DNA of 64,000 nucleotides from Pomphorhynchus laevis (GCA_012934845.2 WNNJ02001724.1:248001-312000); one strand, 5' to 3'; positions 44,489-56,009 are shown, counted from the stretch's first letter. Notes: generated by a model from the letters alone, not told the origin. Numbers and translations are program-made.

Positions 44489-45733
44489 TTGGATATTTAC
44501 ACGCTGTTCGGCTCTACATATTTCAAAATGAGTAAATTTAGCATGTCGGAGCGTTCAAAGAACTCAATGAAAACTAATTTTCCTGCCAATGCAATAAACG
44601 AGGTAAGTGGAGATTTAGGTTCTCTTGAATATATTCAGGAGGGTGAACTTCCCCCGGTACCAAAATTATCCAACCTGGTGATTATCAGACTTTTGGTGCC
44701 TCTGGAAAGGCAGAACATGTTCAATGTTTTTATAAGAGGCTTTGCTCATCAATTTAAAAAAAGGATATTGTTCAATGCGATTAAATATTATGAATCTGAG
44801 ATTAAAATCTCATTCTGCACTCCTGATCTCGCAATGTCGTACGTAGACTACTTTAAAAAAGAGCATTCGGAACAAGGCATAATTGCTTCCAAACCAATCC
44901 TGGCAACAATAAAGATAAATAATATGCCCACATACATTTCAGAAGAAGATATATCAGCCCTAGAAACTGATTACAAAATCTCTAACGTGCGCTTTATAAA
45001 AGGGATTAAAGGCTTCCCCATTCCCGTTGCGTTCTGCAATGCCCCGGTTGATGAAGCTCAAAAACTATCGATTTCAACATGCAATCCTTTTATGGGGTAT
45101 AATTTGAGATTTTCAATAATCGAAACCGACTCACTAACGTACCCTCACTGCAACAATTGTCATCAGTGGGGGCATTGGTCCACTGGATGTTCTTTACCAC
45201 ATAAGTGCGGCGTGTGTGGTACAACTGCTATACATCCTGAGAAGTGTGAAAGTAAGCCATTTTGCGCAAACTGCGGTGGTGAGCACCCCGCATGGTCAAA
45301 AAAATGTAAAATCTTTAAGGCGTACCAAAAGAGACACAGGGGTGTAATAGCAAAACCGACTAGCTTCGTGGAAGCTGTATCGTCTAACAAGAATGACGAC
45401 AGGATGCCGGACACAGAAATTCTTAAACTTATTGAAAAGCAGCATCAGGCATCAATGATTCAACTTGAAAAATTGGTCCAAAAATTGGTGGGTCAATTAG
45501 CGGAATCCTTCCGTTCTCCTCCTTCTGGGAAGACCAACAATATTAAGAAGCCACCAAAATCTAAGAAACGAAACGGGTCAGCGCTAAGCATAGCCGCTCT
45601 AAAGCTTGCTCGGAAGGATTCGATCTGGGCTATGGCTAACGAGGGAAATGAAGATATCGCCCGTGGGCAAGCGACTCCATTTGTCGTGACGGGAAGCGGT
45701 AAAGGCGACCTTTCCGCCTCTAGTTGCGACTAG
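44489..45733 (+). CDS. LINE ORF1 protein (Gag-like, zinc-knuckle RNA binding)
   Basis: The product is 414 aa, intact. Start may be Met1 or the later MSKFSMSE Met14. Residues about 50-200 form an RNA-binding-like region (NLVIIRLLVPLERQNMF, YYESEIKISFCTPDLAMSYV). Three zinc knuckles lie at about 220-270: CNNCHQWGHWSTGC (C-x2-C-x4-H-x4-C), CGVCG with HPEKC, and CANCGGEHPAWSKKC. A Lys/Pro-rich tail (NNIKKPPKSKKRNG, about 350) and SALSIAALKLAR follow. It would package LINE RNA into a particle with ORF2 protein. No breaks seen, which marks this as the youngest copy. Confidence 0.88.
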   Translation: MDIYTLFGSTYFKMSKFSMSERSKNSMKTNFPANAINEVSGDLGSLEYIQEGELPPVPKLSNLVIIRLLVPLERQNMFNVFIRGFAHQFKKRILFNAIKYYESEIKISFCTPDLAMSYVDYFKKEHSEQGIIASKPILATIKINNMPTYISEEDISALETDYKISNVRFIKGIKGFPIPVAFCNAPVDEAQKLSISTCNPFMGYNLRFSIIETDSLTYPHCNNCHQWGHWSTGCSLPHKCGVCGTTAIHPEKCESKPFCANCGGEHPAWSKKCKIFKAYQKRHRGVIAKPTSFVEAVSSNKNDDRMPDTEILKLIEKQHQASMIQLEKLVQKLVGQLAESFRSPPSGKTNNIKKPPKSKKRNGSALSIAALKLARKDSIWAMANEGNEDIARGQATPFVVTGSGKGDLSASSCD

Positions 45734-45767
45734 GTGGAGGGCGTCCCACTTCGGTAACACTTACGCA

Positions 45768-48225
45768 ATGGGAAGTAATCAAGGACCTTTTTCACTGAAT
45801 ATCCTTCAGTGGAATTCGGGAGGTGCTTCCGCCCTTAGCCTTCTATCTGGTAGAGATGCAGATGTTATAGTCCTTCAGGAGACGCGGTCTATCCGTCTCC
45901 CCCAGGATATTACTCGATTTATCCCTAAGCACATATACACCCACTTTACTCCTTACATAACCCCCTCACTCCTCTTCATCACAAGGTCTTTTAACCCTAG
46001 TAAAAAGCTCCTTAAGATCATCCCTCCTATTAAACTACTCTTGTCCAGCCCTATCTTGTTTAGCTATATCACTTTGTAAGAACGGTAAGCGTATAAGCAT
46101 AGCCAATGTCTATATTCGGCCAGGAGAAATTCACAAAAACCGTGACCTCCTGGATCAAATATTGGGGAGCGGTTATGACATGTTACTTGGTGACTTTAAC
46201 GACAGAACTGGTCGTTGGATTAATGCAGCACTCCGCAGAGCAAGGATCGACTATCTTATTCATAAACCACCTTCCCCAACCTTTCATTGCTCTACAACAA
46301 ATTCTCTCCTCGACATATTACTGCTACATAAGATGTGGTTGTTGAAACCCATTTGCACCGAGCAGTCGCGTCAACAACAGACCACCTCTCATGACCTAAT
46401 TCGCTGGCGGCTAGAGGACGATACTTTGCTTAGAAGAAGGTTTCACTTTGATCCTATTAGAGTGGCCTTCTTTCAGGCAGCTATCCAACTCTTCCCCAGA
46501 ATTGGAATTGAGAGTTTGACCGAATTTAATTCCTACCTCTCATCGCAAGCTACCGCGATCCTTTCGACTACCTATAAAGGTCGAATATACAATCCTACTC
46601 CAACAAAGCTCAAGGTCCTAGCTAAAATGTTGCACCTTCCCAATCTCTCTGTTTCCGCCAGACATATCCTCTCGAATGAATATTGGAGCTCTAGATATAG
46701 GCTCCAGCTGAGCAGGGATAGGGCAAGCATTGCTCACCAAAACCCTTCTCAGGCTTCCTTCTGGAAGATATTCAAGAAGGAGAAATTTGTTTGCTGGAAG
46801 GATAGAGCCTTGGTTTGGATTGGTAGCATAGGCCTTGACAAAGTTTTAGAGGAGTCACTTTCCTTACACAATTATGGAGCCACTCATTCTCCCCAACCAA
46901 TCCCGCCTTGGTGTGACTTCAGGAGTAGGGACTTGTCTGTTACAGATATCCTTAACTCCTGGGGACCACTCCCGGGCACCTCCAAATCCCACGCGCCACT
47001 CACCACTCGTGTCTGTCAGCTTTTGACATACAGTCAGAGAAAGGAGGTCGCTATCACAATGCTATTAGCCTCCCCGTCTGACATAGCGGAAATCAACATC
47101 AGCCGTCGAGTTTTTTTACCTAAAAAGAGATTAATCACTTGTCCTAAAGATCTGCGGCCTATCTCGATTCAAAACGCCCTCATATCCATCTACGAGAAAG
47201 CGCTTGCGCGTAGAATCCGCGTTCATTTATGTAGGCGTAATTTGATCCCACCGAGTTTTCATGGGTTTGTCAAAGGGCGCTCGGTCCATTCAGCAATTGG
47301 TGAAGTGCATCAGTTTTGTCAGGATAATAGTCATCAGCTTGCTGTGGCTGTTTTTCTTGATTTTTCAGCTGCATTTGACCGGATCTCCATTCCCTTCGTT
47401 ATCTCCTCTCTCAGGTCCCTCGGGTTGCCTGCGAGAATTGTTAACAGGGTGGAGATATTGTTGTACACCAAGCGGTTCTACTATGAAGACGACCCTGATG
47501 CGCGTCAGTTCTACCCTATTACAGGTGTACCTCAAGGATCCCCACTTTCTCCTATCTTATATCTTGCTGCATCCATTGTATTATTCAAGAATTTTAAACG
47601 TGATCAACATCTAGTGGTATATGCTGATGATACCACAGCCTTGTTCTCTGGACGCAGGTGCAAAGATGTAATCTCTGACATCAGCCGTTTCTTTTTAAGA
47701 TTAAAAGATCAGTTGCCCCCATCCAATCTTATTTTAAACTCCTCAAAATCACAGGTGGTTGTCTTTAATGGCGTTCCTGCCACCAAAAAGAAACTTAAGA
47801 GACTAGCACTCTCTACACTCTCCTCCATTTTGCAGCATCAACCACTCCCCATCTTCACGAGTCGAGTAAAATATCTGGGGTTCACCGTTACGGTGAATTG
47901 GTCGGCGAAAGCTGACCTGGATAGACTTAAACGTATCCTGAAGAAAGCTAGGTGGGCTCTGAAACGGGCCCAGCATCTGTCATTGAATGGGATAACCCAA
48001 GTGCGCCTCTGGGGTACTTGGGCTATCTCGGGATTAGTCTTCTTCTCACGAGGACGTCCCCCAGAACAAAGACTAAGGTTTCTCAAGCTCCTCATCTCGA
48101 GATTACCAACCATAGTCCGCCTTGACTGGACTCTTAGGTGTGTGAGAGACCCCGAATGGTTCAGTCAGAGGGCGGCGCGCTGGTGCGGCCGAGGGGCTCA
48201 GATCCCTCTGGACCTGAGGCCGTGA
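45768..48225 (+). pseudogene. LINE ORF2: APE endonuclease (frameshifted), RT and C-terminal domain
   Basis: It begins MGSNQGPFSLNILQWNSGGA, with endonuclease motifs VIVLQETRS and IRLPQDITRF, then loses frame between about 45,960 and 46,160. It resumes as LLGDFNDRTGRWINAAL (46,180). The RT follows: DLRPISIQNALISIYEK (47,155), HGFVKGRSVHSAIGE, AVFLDFSAAFDRISI (motif A, 47,350), GVPQGSPLSPILYLAAS (B, 47,525), VVYADDTTALFSG (C, 47,615) and NLILNSSKSQVVVF (D). The C-terminus reads ARWALKRAQHLSLNG and ends PLDLRP. The usual Cys-rich tail of some LINE clades is not seen. One repair-free active copy cannot come from this locus because the nuclease is split. Confidence 0.88.
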
Positions 48226-48345
48226 ATATAAGTTGAAGATTCCAAAATACACGTCGTGAACAGTTTCTATTTTAAGTTGTCTTTTGCATGTTTTTGTTTC
48301 TTAAGTTTTTATCAGTTATATAGTTATTAATAAAACCCTTACTTA

Positions 48346-49080
48346 CTTATTCTACATATTTGCAACCCTACTGAAATATCAGAACAGGAATAGAAAATAA
48401 CACAAATACAGTTCGTATTTGTACTGGTGTGCTGGTTTCCAATTTGTACCAGTTTTTGCAAATCCTTATAAGGCAAGTCAGGTAAGTATTGGTGTTGTAG
48501 AAATAAGGATATAAACTAAGAAAAAGAGATGCACGAACACCAAAAATACAAAAATTCGTGTGTCATCAGAACGATTTAATTGAACATTTTGAAACCGAAT
48601 ATCGTTAAAATTAATTTGATATTGATGCTATTTTTCACTATAAAATCGGGACTATTTCTTCACCATAAAATTGTGTTACAAATAATAATATAAATCAAAT
48701 TTTTAAGATATAGACTTAATTTTGAAATTTAGAGTCCATCCAAGGACGGCAAAAGTCCCAATGAGCTAAATTTGTTTTTTAAACCATTAATAAATTGAAT
48801 TCACTTTAACTTAACAAATTCACATTCTCATTCACTGCAGCCATCGACAGAAACAACATTGTAAAATGTAAAGTATAATGAAAGATAGAAAATTAGAAAA
48901 TATAATTAATTGTGTTTTCAAATAAAATATATAGTATATTATATTATACTATAATATATTAATAGTACACACTAAATTCATAATCTTCTTCCATTTTCGT
49001 TTAGATAGTTTTAAAGGAACGAAGAAGAAAATATGCAAGAAATAATAAAATAAAAAATAAAGGGTAAGAAAAATCCTTTG
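48346..49080. other. AT-rich spacer
   Basis: No gene. A small inverted repeat (caaatac / gtatttg, about 48,410-48,430) lies just after the LINE end. Two-fold repeats of tatattat occur near 48,930-48,965. Confidence 0.5.
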
Positions 49081-49345
49081 TAAAATAAAAGGTAAGAAGA
49101 TACCCTTTATTTAAAAGTATAATATTTCGATAGCTCGTGCTATCATCAGGATTAAAATTAAAATATTTTATTAAAATTAAAATATTTTAATTAAAATATT
49201 TTATTTAATTTTAATACAAATTAATAAATTTTATTTAAAAATATTCCGATTGCACATACTATCATCATCAGGATTAAAATTGTAATTATTTTAATCCTGA
49301 TGATGATAACAGGAGCTAGCAAAATATTGTACTTTTAAATAAATG
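49080..49345. mobile_element. Cluster of three hammerhead-like PLE 3' ends, two head to head
   Basis: The consensus CCTGATGATGATAGC, a 3-5-nt loop, GCTATCGAAATATT occurs on minus at 49,150-49,122 (shorter by one triplet) and at 49,272-49,241, and on plus at 49,296-49,329. Each is followed by a like tail (acttttaaataaa). The latter two form a palindrome with 20-bp arms (49,261-49,280 and 49,288-49,307, 7-nt loop). The same motif lies in the 89-bp insert at 36.7 kb. Assignment to PLE-type hammerhead variants rests on the CUGAUGA, stem and GAAA order; the extra U before the stem is not canonical. Confidence 0.55.
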
Positions 49346-50630
49346 GAAATATTTTCTTTGTTCATTTAAAACTATCTAATCGAAAATAAAAAGAGATTAT
49401 GGATTTAGTAAATATTAAAGTAATGTTAATTTATTTATTTAATATTTATTATTTAATAAATATTAAAGTAATGTATAATTAATCTGAATGTATTAATATA
49501 AATACATTAGTATATAATAAATATAATATAAAAGATATTATATAACATGCAAATATTATATATTATTAAAGTAATGTAAAAATATCTGCAAAATATATAA
49601 GACAAAATAATATAAATCTTTATTAGAAAAGCCTAATTTTCTATAATTTTGCAATACATAAGTTGCGACAAAGGCGGCTTTCCTGCGTTCTTAAGCATTT
49701 CATAAATATACCGAGTTCTTATTTTAATTTAAAAATATACAATAAAGTGAATTTTTTACCTAAAAATTAAATTAATTTATAATTATTAAGAAATGACTTC
49801 TCTAAACTGTAACATTAATTATATGACAATAGAGGCTGCCGAAATATTATTTTTTTTGTCTTTGATTTGTTTCTGTTTAAATTATATATGTTTGTTTTTA
49901 GATTTGACTTTTCAAAATATATAGAATATTATAATGTTAGGTCTGTAATTTTTATCACTACCTTGTTTTTCGTCAATTAACTAAAGGGCAAAATTAAGAA
50001 GTCGTTATGTTGTGACGCGAAAGAATCACATTGGATTCAAGTAAATTTTCTTGTCTAGCAATTAAAGTATATAGTTCAACTATTTACTCGCAAAATATAG
50101 AGAGAGATTTACATATTTGGGCAATACAATTTAGCAATATACTGTAAATACTTGATTATTTGAACAATTTAAGCGCATTATACACTTAATTTATAACATA
50201 AATCACGTTCGGTAAATCACGTAAGGGTCAGTAAAAGTCAAGTTAAGAGGACAAAATCGTTGAACATCGTTTAGAACACTTATGAAGTAATTCTATTCCA
50301 TTTTAGAAAAACCTAAGCTAATCAATGTAAAATTCACCTTAAAATAGTAATCGTTTTTATTCAAAACATTTGATAGAAATGTAGAAATCAGGAAATTTGA
50401 GCAACTTGATCATTTAGAAGAATAATTATGCTTATATTTAATTTTACTTTAATTATAGATTTTTACTCAAATTATGTTTTTGATGAAACATTTTTACCAA
50501 TAAACTTTTGCATTTGATGTACATTATATTTATTGAAATGACTTTCATTATAATTTATAATTATAAAGCGATTTATTAACCCACTTTTGTTTTTCAACGA
50601 TTAAGTAATATAACGTAGAGACGTAGAACC
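49346..50630. other. AT-rich spacer
   Basis: No reading frame, RNA gene or clear repeat recognised. Composition is strongly A/T. Confidence 0.5.
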
Positions 50631-50636
50631 CGTGTT

Positions 50637-50675
50637 TTTGAATAGTTAAATATTCAAAAAACACCGGTTCTACAT
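50637..50675. repeat. Hairpin with 13-bp arms, one length difference
   Basis: gtgtttttgaata and tattcaaaaaacac flank a 6-nt loop. Confidence 0.7.
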
Positions 50676-50894
50676 CGCCATTTTTTCAAATGTATACATC
50701 GAATCCTCGATGGATCTCAGTTATCAGTTCAAACCATCATTATGTATTTTAGGAAACAGTTTACATCGACGGCCAGGATACTTAACGTATTCGTTCATTT
50801 ATTAAATTTATTGAATATAAACTGCAAAAAAGGTTATGGCACTTTATTTTAACGTTTCGCGGAAGCGTTGACCTGCAGCGCTGTATAGTATGAC

Positions 50895-51400
50895 ATAGCA
50901 CATACTACTGATGCGCGCTGCCGATCATCTCTGACGTCAAGTAGTGACGAATAGTATGCTGATTGTTGATTGTTGTTTAGTTACATACCGACAGCAGCTT
51001 TCAACATATTGCCGTATTCCATTGAAATCCATGACAATTTTTATCATGCATTTTTGATGCAATCTCAATGATGCGTATACCGAATTCTTTTAAGGATCCA
51101 ACGAATGACACGACGCAGCAACAAATGATTCGCCTGATATGGATGGAGATGGTCTGATAAGCAACTTTCAAATTTACGAGCTTTTTGCCACAGGAACTTA
51201 AGCAATTTATCAGAAATGAACTTTATCAAAAGTCACACAGGCAGCCGAAACGTCATCGAGATGAATCATACTACTGATGAGCGCTGCCGGTCAACTCTAA
51301 CGTCTAGTAGTGACGAATAGTATGCTAATCGTTGAGTGTAGTCCAGTCAATTACCGACAGCAGCTTTCTATATATACAATGAAGAAATCTTTGTTGAGAT
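50895..51400. repeat. Tandem pair of a 130-170-bp repeat
   Basis: Copies start near 50,899 and 51,266 (offset about 367). Both carry catactactgatg, then gcgctgccg, gtagtgacgaatagtatgct and accgacagcagctt. In each copy catacta and tagtatg can pair and enclose CTGATG(A) and GACGAA, but the parts do not make a standard hammerhead. Confidence 0.75.
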
Positions 51401-51914
51401 CCATGATCAATGAGAGCTATGACTATAAGGTTGTCATTGTCGGGTGAGAACTTACTCTGATTGTCTTTCTAAGGAAATGGCGAGGGTGTGTATACATGTA
51501 TGTTACGAAAAGCGAAAATTATGTAAAATCTAAAAACAAAACAGTCTTGCGTTAGCGTAACACAATCCTTGTTAAATCACACATAGTAAATTGGCATGAT
51601 TTACGATATCGGATGCATTTACAATTCGGAGATTTCTGAAAAATCGCTACTAGAATGCTGCAGATATAGTGGTAAGCATGAAAAAAAGTTCAAAGTACGA
51701 ATTTGTGTTTAAAATCATTTAGGGCTCACCAAGCTTTTCGCGTCTTTGTAAGAGTTAATTGATAATCCATGTTCAAAGCTCGAATTTTTCTGTCGAAATT
51801 ATTAACATGCTTCTTTAGATGCTTCTTTGATGTATAACTTTGTGGTTCTTAATCAGTTATTTACGCTGTACTCAAAGAGCTCACTTTTGTTGACAGACCA
51901 CATATGTACTTTAT
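51401..51914. other. Spacer with no recognisable feature
   Basis: No frame or repeat of note. Confidence 0.4.
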
Positions 51915-52022
51915 GAATCTTCATTTGCAGGAATCAATTTGATGGATCAATTTACGAATCTTCATTTGCAGGAATCAATTTGATGGATCAATTTACGAAT
52001 CTTCATTTGCAGGAATCAATTT
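51915..52022. repeat. Minisatellite, 41-bp unit, about 2.6 copies
   Basis: Units start with gaatcttcatttgcagg at 51,915, 51,956 and 51,997. The first two are identical over their full length and the third is cut after about 26 bp. Confidence 0.95.
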
Positions 52023-53057
52023 GAATTAATATGAATCAATTTCGACAAAGCAGTCGAAACGCACCCGAACCACTTCATCCGACTGACGATGACTGCTGGG
52101 TGATTAGGAACGTATAGGAGTGATATATTAAACTGACGGAGCTGATGGTCAAAGTCCAGTTATTTAGCAGCGAATACGGATTAAAAAGATCAATCGTAGC
52201 CAGCTTTGGCTCCTGGACCACATTACTATATTGCCTTTATGTCGAAAGAAATTGAGTGGATCAGCATAACTGTGATGAAGTACAATGCACTCTCAAAGTA
52301 TAGACCAGAAAGATTATGTATAATGCACATTTTTGAAATTATTTTGAGGCACTGGTTTTCTAGATGATTGCAGAATGGCCGTCGATATTTTTTTAATGTT
52401 CCCAGATATATATAAGAGTTGACGAATTTGAGGGCCAAGATTTATAATTGAGAAAATTACAGGAAGCTAGTTCTTATCCCTTTCGAGATTATATTATTTG
52501 TTTTATAAACGCTCACTGCGAGCGAATTTTTACCATAGAAGTTCTGCGCTTTTATAAAACTAGACTTAGCTGAGCCTATTGAGTGCGTTAGTATTACAGC
52601 GCGTTTGCATAAAGAAGTACCTTGAGTTCCACTAATCTGATTTTAGGATGTTAGGTAAATTCGCTCATAAAAAACAGCAATAGAAAGAGCTTAAAGAATT
52701 TTATTGTAAAACATCAGTTGATTGAGCGATTAGACTGAAGAATGATGATATATATACCACTAGGATCTCATTTAGAAGAAGTACTTTGTATAACATTCTT
52801 AACATGTTGCCTTTTGCAAAGTCTACAAAGATTCCGTAGGCTTTACCTACGAATTGAAATTGTTGATATCATTATTCTCGTCTAATAAAGTGTCTGGTAA
52901 GTCTACCTTACGGAAGACGTCGGTTTGTGGATAAATAGTAACTTTTGCGACAAAAGACATGTGTAATGATAGGTAATGATAATTACATATAATGATAATA
53001 TAATGTATTAATTTTTTTCTTATATTCTTATTATATATAATTTTCATCTATTTAAAA
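52023..53057. other. Spacer with no recognisable feature
   Basis: Short frames at 52,226-52,438 (-) and 52,847-53,047 (-) look accidental. Confidence 0.45.
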
Positions 53058-53312
53058 TTGTGGATTCAAATCCAAGTCAGTATTCGCTTCCACAAATTTC
53101 CTGATTCATATTACCTAAATACGACGCAAGTTCGAATTATAAAAAAGCGAAATAATTTCTGGGGGAAATTGGCGGCACTCGAAATTCTGATGATCCCGTA
53201 TGTACCATGCAGAAACAAAATCGGGCGAAATGACAAGAGTTTATAGCACTTATGCATTACGGAATAAATTTTAATTAGAAATTTGGAAGCGAATACTGAC
53301 TTCGATTTGAGC
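53058..53312. mobile_element. MITE-like element with 28-bp terminal inverted repeats
   Basis: The left end has ttcaaatccaagtcagta followed by ttcgcttcca (53,064-53,092). The right end, read in reverse, has ctcaaatcgaagtcagta followed by ttcgcttcc (53,284-53,310). That is about 26 of 28 matches. The inner 190 bp has no coding signal. A third, decayed end lies at 53,322-53,362. No convincing target duplication, so the exact ends are uncertain. Confidence 0.6.
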
Positions 53313-53559
53313 CTGATTATATGAGCCTTCGATTTGAATACAGATATTCGCTTGTGCAGATCAGATAATGATAATGTATATTGTGATTTTGCTTTAGGAT
53401 ATTGTTACTGATAGTGAAATTGAAATCATAAGTAGAGAGGATCCTACTTCTCTAATTCTACTTTATATTTATAAATATTCTCAAAATTTGTATTTTAAGG
53501 ATAAATATTTTATGTTTATAAATTTCTAATATAAATATATCTCAAATGCTACCATTCCG

Positions 53560-53705
53560 CGTGAATTTTTGTAATCATATAAGCCTGACGTGAAAGAAAA
53601 TCGAAAACAGTATTTGATACCGTTTCGTCATCACAATGACTCATCAGTACCAGATCCCTCTCACTGCAGGATGTAGAGGAGGACTAGCACACGACAAAAA
53701 ACGAA
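53560..53705 (-). repeat. Hammerhead-core repeat, copy 1
   Basis: Read on the minus strand at 53,647-53,622: CTGATGA, then stem GTCAT, loop TGTG, stem ATGAC, then GAAAC. This is an exact hammerhead core with a 5-bp stem II and the usual G-C base pair. Stem III is nearly absent (ACGGT) and stem I is not clear, as described for small hammerhead variants linked to Penelope-like elements. The surrounding repeat (gctaccattccg to gaggaggactagca on plus) recurs at 53,840. Confidence 0.6.
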
Positions 53706-53839
53706 TCATGTACTAGAAAATCTCTAGTAACATCATAGTGCTAAATCAGCACTACAGCTTTACCAAATAGGATCATTAGCAAAAGCACTGACAAATGCCA
53801 GCGCAGGTATCTTTTATATCGGCTCACTTTTTTAGATTA

Positions 53840-54005
53840 TGAATTTCTCCAAATGATACCATTCCGGGTGAATTATGTTAACAATCATTTAAGTCAGACG
53901 CGAAAGAACGACGATAACATTATTAGATATCGCTTCGTCATCACAATGACTTATCAGTGCCATATTCCTTCCACTGCTGGATACAGAGGAGGACTAGCAG
54001 GCAGT
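53840..54005 (-). repeat. Hammerhead-core repeat, copy 2
   Basis: Same repeat as 53,560-53,705, about 75% alike, same orientation. The core at 53,957-53,932 keeps the stem-loop GTCAT-TGTG-ATGAC exactly but has CTGATAA and GAAGC, so it should be inactive. Preservation of the stem while the boxes drift suggests it was once functional. Confidence 0.6.
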
Positions 54006-55111
54006 AGTTAACTAAATTATAAATTTCTATTATAAGTTTCTATTTTAATGATAAATATAAACGCGAAACTATAGTGACGATACACGCCTCGTCACTTGCA
54101 CTGACGAGTTCAACTTTTAATGAAGTTAAAAATTGATTAGATAGCAAATATTTTTGCTACAAGCTCTAAATAGTTTTGCTACAAACTTCTACAAACAACA
54201 ACCGTTCAGACTTAAACGGTTGTTGTTTACTATTAACAAATATTCTGAATTAAAATAAGTTAAATTATGAAACAATTTTTATAAACTGATCATTCTATCA
54301 ATTAGAATACTTGTCAAGAGCACAGCGACCGCGCAGTCATTGCATTACGTAATGTGGAAAGCAAGTATTCATTACATTAAAATTTACGATTCTAATTGAT
54401 TGGTTTTGTGGTTTGCGATTGTTATTTTTAACATATTAAAAATTTTTAAATGGAATTATTTCAAAATATAATAAATTGTACAATGTTGAATTTTTGAAAT
54501 TTCAATATCTTCAATAGTTATGCTGAAAATATTAGATATGCCAAAAATACATTTTCAGACATGTACGAGTATCACCTGATGTTTTGAAAATTGTAAAAAT
54601 TCCAATTAGATTTAGAGAAATCAATGCCAAGATTGATCATGGTCAAACTAATTACTTATTATTTTCATTATTAATACATCATACAAATGTTTCTTCATGT
54701 CAATTACATGTCTTACTTACTTGCATCAAGAAAGTGTCTCTTGGCTTACTTTGCTGTAACAAGCAGAGAAGAAATATGGCTTACAATGTATTATAAAGCT
54801 AATTGCAAGGAAAACTTCAATCAAAAGTAGTTCGCGATAAAGTGAATGTATAACTAGTTTGAGAAGAATAATTAGTATAAGTCTAGTAAAGACTACTTCA
54901 ATGTACCTAAGCGCAGCTAGATATATTCAAAAGCTATCAAGTTCATAGCAAAAGTTATGAACATTAAATACTTATATTATTTTATTTTATATCTTTATAC
55001 AATAAAAAAAGGTAAATGTCTCTTAAAATAATTGACAAATCAATTCAGCTAACTGAGTTATAATTATATTGATAATTTTATTTTATAACTATAAAATAAA
55101 AAATTAATTAA
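54006..55111. other. AT-rich spacer with a strong hairpin
   Basis: Contains arms aaacaacaaccgtt (54,193-54,206) and the exact reverse complement (54,215-54,228), 8-nt loop, and a shorter one (ctcgtca / tgacgag, about 54,083-54,104). No genes recognised. Confidence 0.55.
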
Positions 55112-55999
55112 TAAAAATAAATAAATCAAATCAGCTAACTGAGTCTACGTATTTAATATGTATTTAATATAATTATAAAATAAACAAAACAATAATGCTA
55201 AATCAAAATTTAATAATTAAATAATAAAATAAATAATTGTTATAAGATTCAATATAACTTATATCAAGTTAAAATAAAAAATTGAAATTTAAAAAGTCAA
55301 TTTTTATGATTGACTAATAAATAGCAGAATAAAGAATAGAGGTCATCATGAAGAATTGCTATATTATCGAGTTTCGAACCCTATTCCTCGAATCAACATA
55401 GCAGCTAATACATTAACAAATACATGTTAATGGCGTATTTCCTATGATGAAATATGACCATATAGTATATTATTATAATACAAAGTATATTATTTATTAT
55501 CCATCCACAAAGATTTTCCGCTAATGATTTTAAATTTATTTTTAATTTTATTGTGTTAATTTATATTTTGCTATTTTCTGTTTTATTGTATTTTTATAGT
55601 AACCTAGTTTAAAATATGTATCTATTAAATTATTTAAATGATTTTGAAGAAAACCAATATCGTAACATATTGTTGCAATTCTTAAAATTTCAGTATTTAA
55701 TGTATTATATTTTATATTGTATAATATGCATGAATGCTAATGCAAAAATGTTTCTTGTAAATTTAAATATGTCATCTTTACAAATAAATAAGGGCACAAT
55801 GTCCAGGAATTGTCACAGGAATACTATCCAAATATTCATCCGATTTTTCGTAAAGACCATCGTACATCAGAAATTTCAACAACAATATGAGCTAATAAAA
55901 ATAAATCAAATAAGCTAACTATAATATCAATAAATAAATATTATAAATTGCATTCATAATATATAACATTTATTACAACAAATATGGTGTATTATATCT
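55112..55999 (-). mobile_element. PLE-like family 3, copy 1: RT thumb fragment and 3' UTR
   Basis: Minus strand, 5' to 3'. An RT fragment comes first: SFLDIVHLFICKDDIFKFTR (about 55,820-55,760), then HAYYTI-like and EILRIATICNDI-like thumb sequence, about 55,740-55,510. A conserved 100-nt block follows (55,440-55,335), then an A/T-rich 3' UTR ending acgtagactcagttagctga near 55,112. The thumb aligns with PLE family 1 (FLH, C-x-P, NEALRILKIC). Nearly identical (about 96%) to 60,317-61,141. Confidence 0.65.
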
Positions 56000-56009
56000 A
56001 ATATGATGT

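Larger units (their letters stand above)
44341..48345 (+). mobile_element. Family-1 LINE, copy F: full-length, best preserved
   Basis: Order: 5' UTR, ORF1 (44,489-45,733), a 34-bp gap, ORF2 (endonuclease, RT, C-terminal domain; 45,768-48,225) and a 3' UTR to about 48,345. The only coding damage I see is in the endonuclease, where small indels between about 45,960 and 46,160 shift the frame. RT and the C-terminus are open for 687 codons. No clear target-site duplication was found. It serves as the reference for copies A-E and G. Confidence 0.88.

Noticed and set aside
55365-55380. B-box-like word gttcgaaac (minus) suggesting a tRNA-derived SINE
   Set aside because: It is not kept in the copies at 56.2 and 59.9 kb and no A box lies at the right distance.
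55335-55440. Tracing the family-3 block as a standard hammerhead or HDV-like ribozyme
   Set aside because: CTGATGA and GAAA occur in an order that is not a rotation of the hammerhead, and an HDV-like fold lacks P4 and the catalytic C segment. Kept only as a structured block.
55616-55918. 100-codon plus-strand frame, repeated at 60,757-61,059
   Set aside because: It is the antisense of the PLE-like RT thumb; minus-strand conservation explains it.
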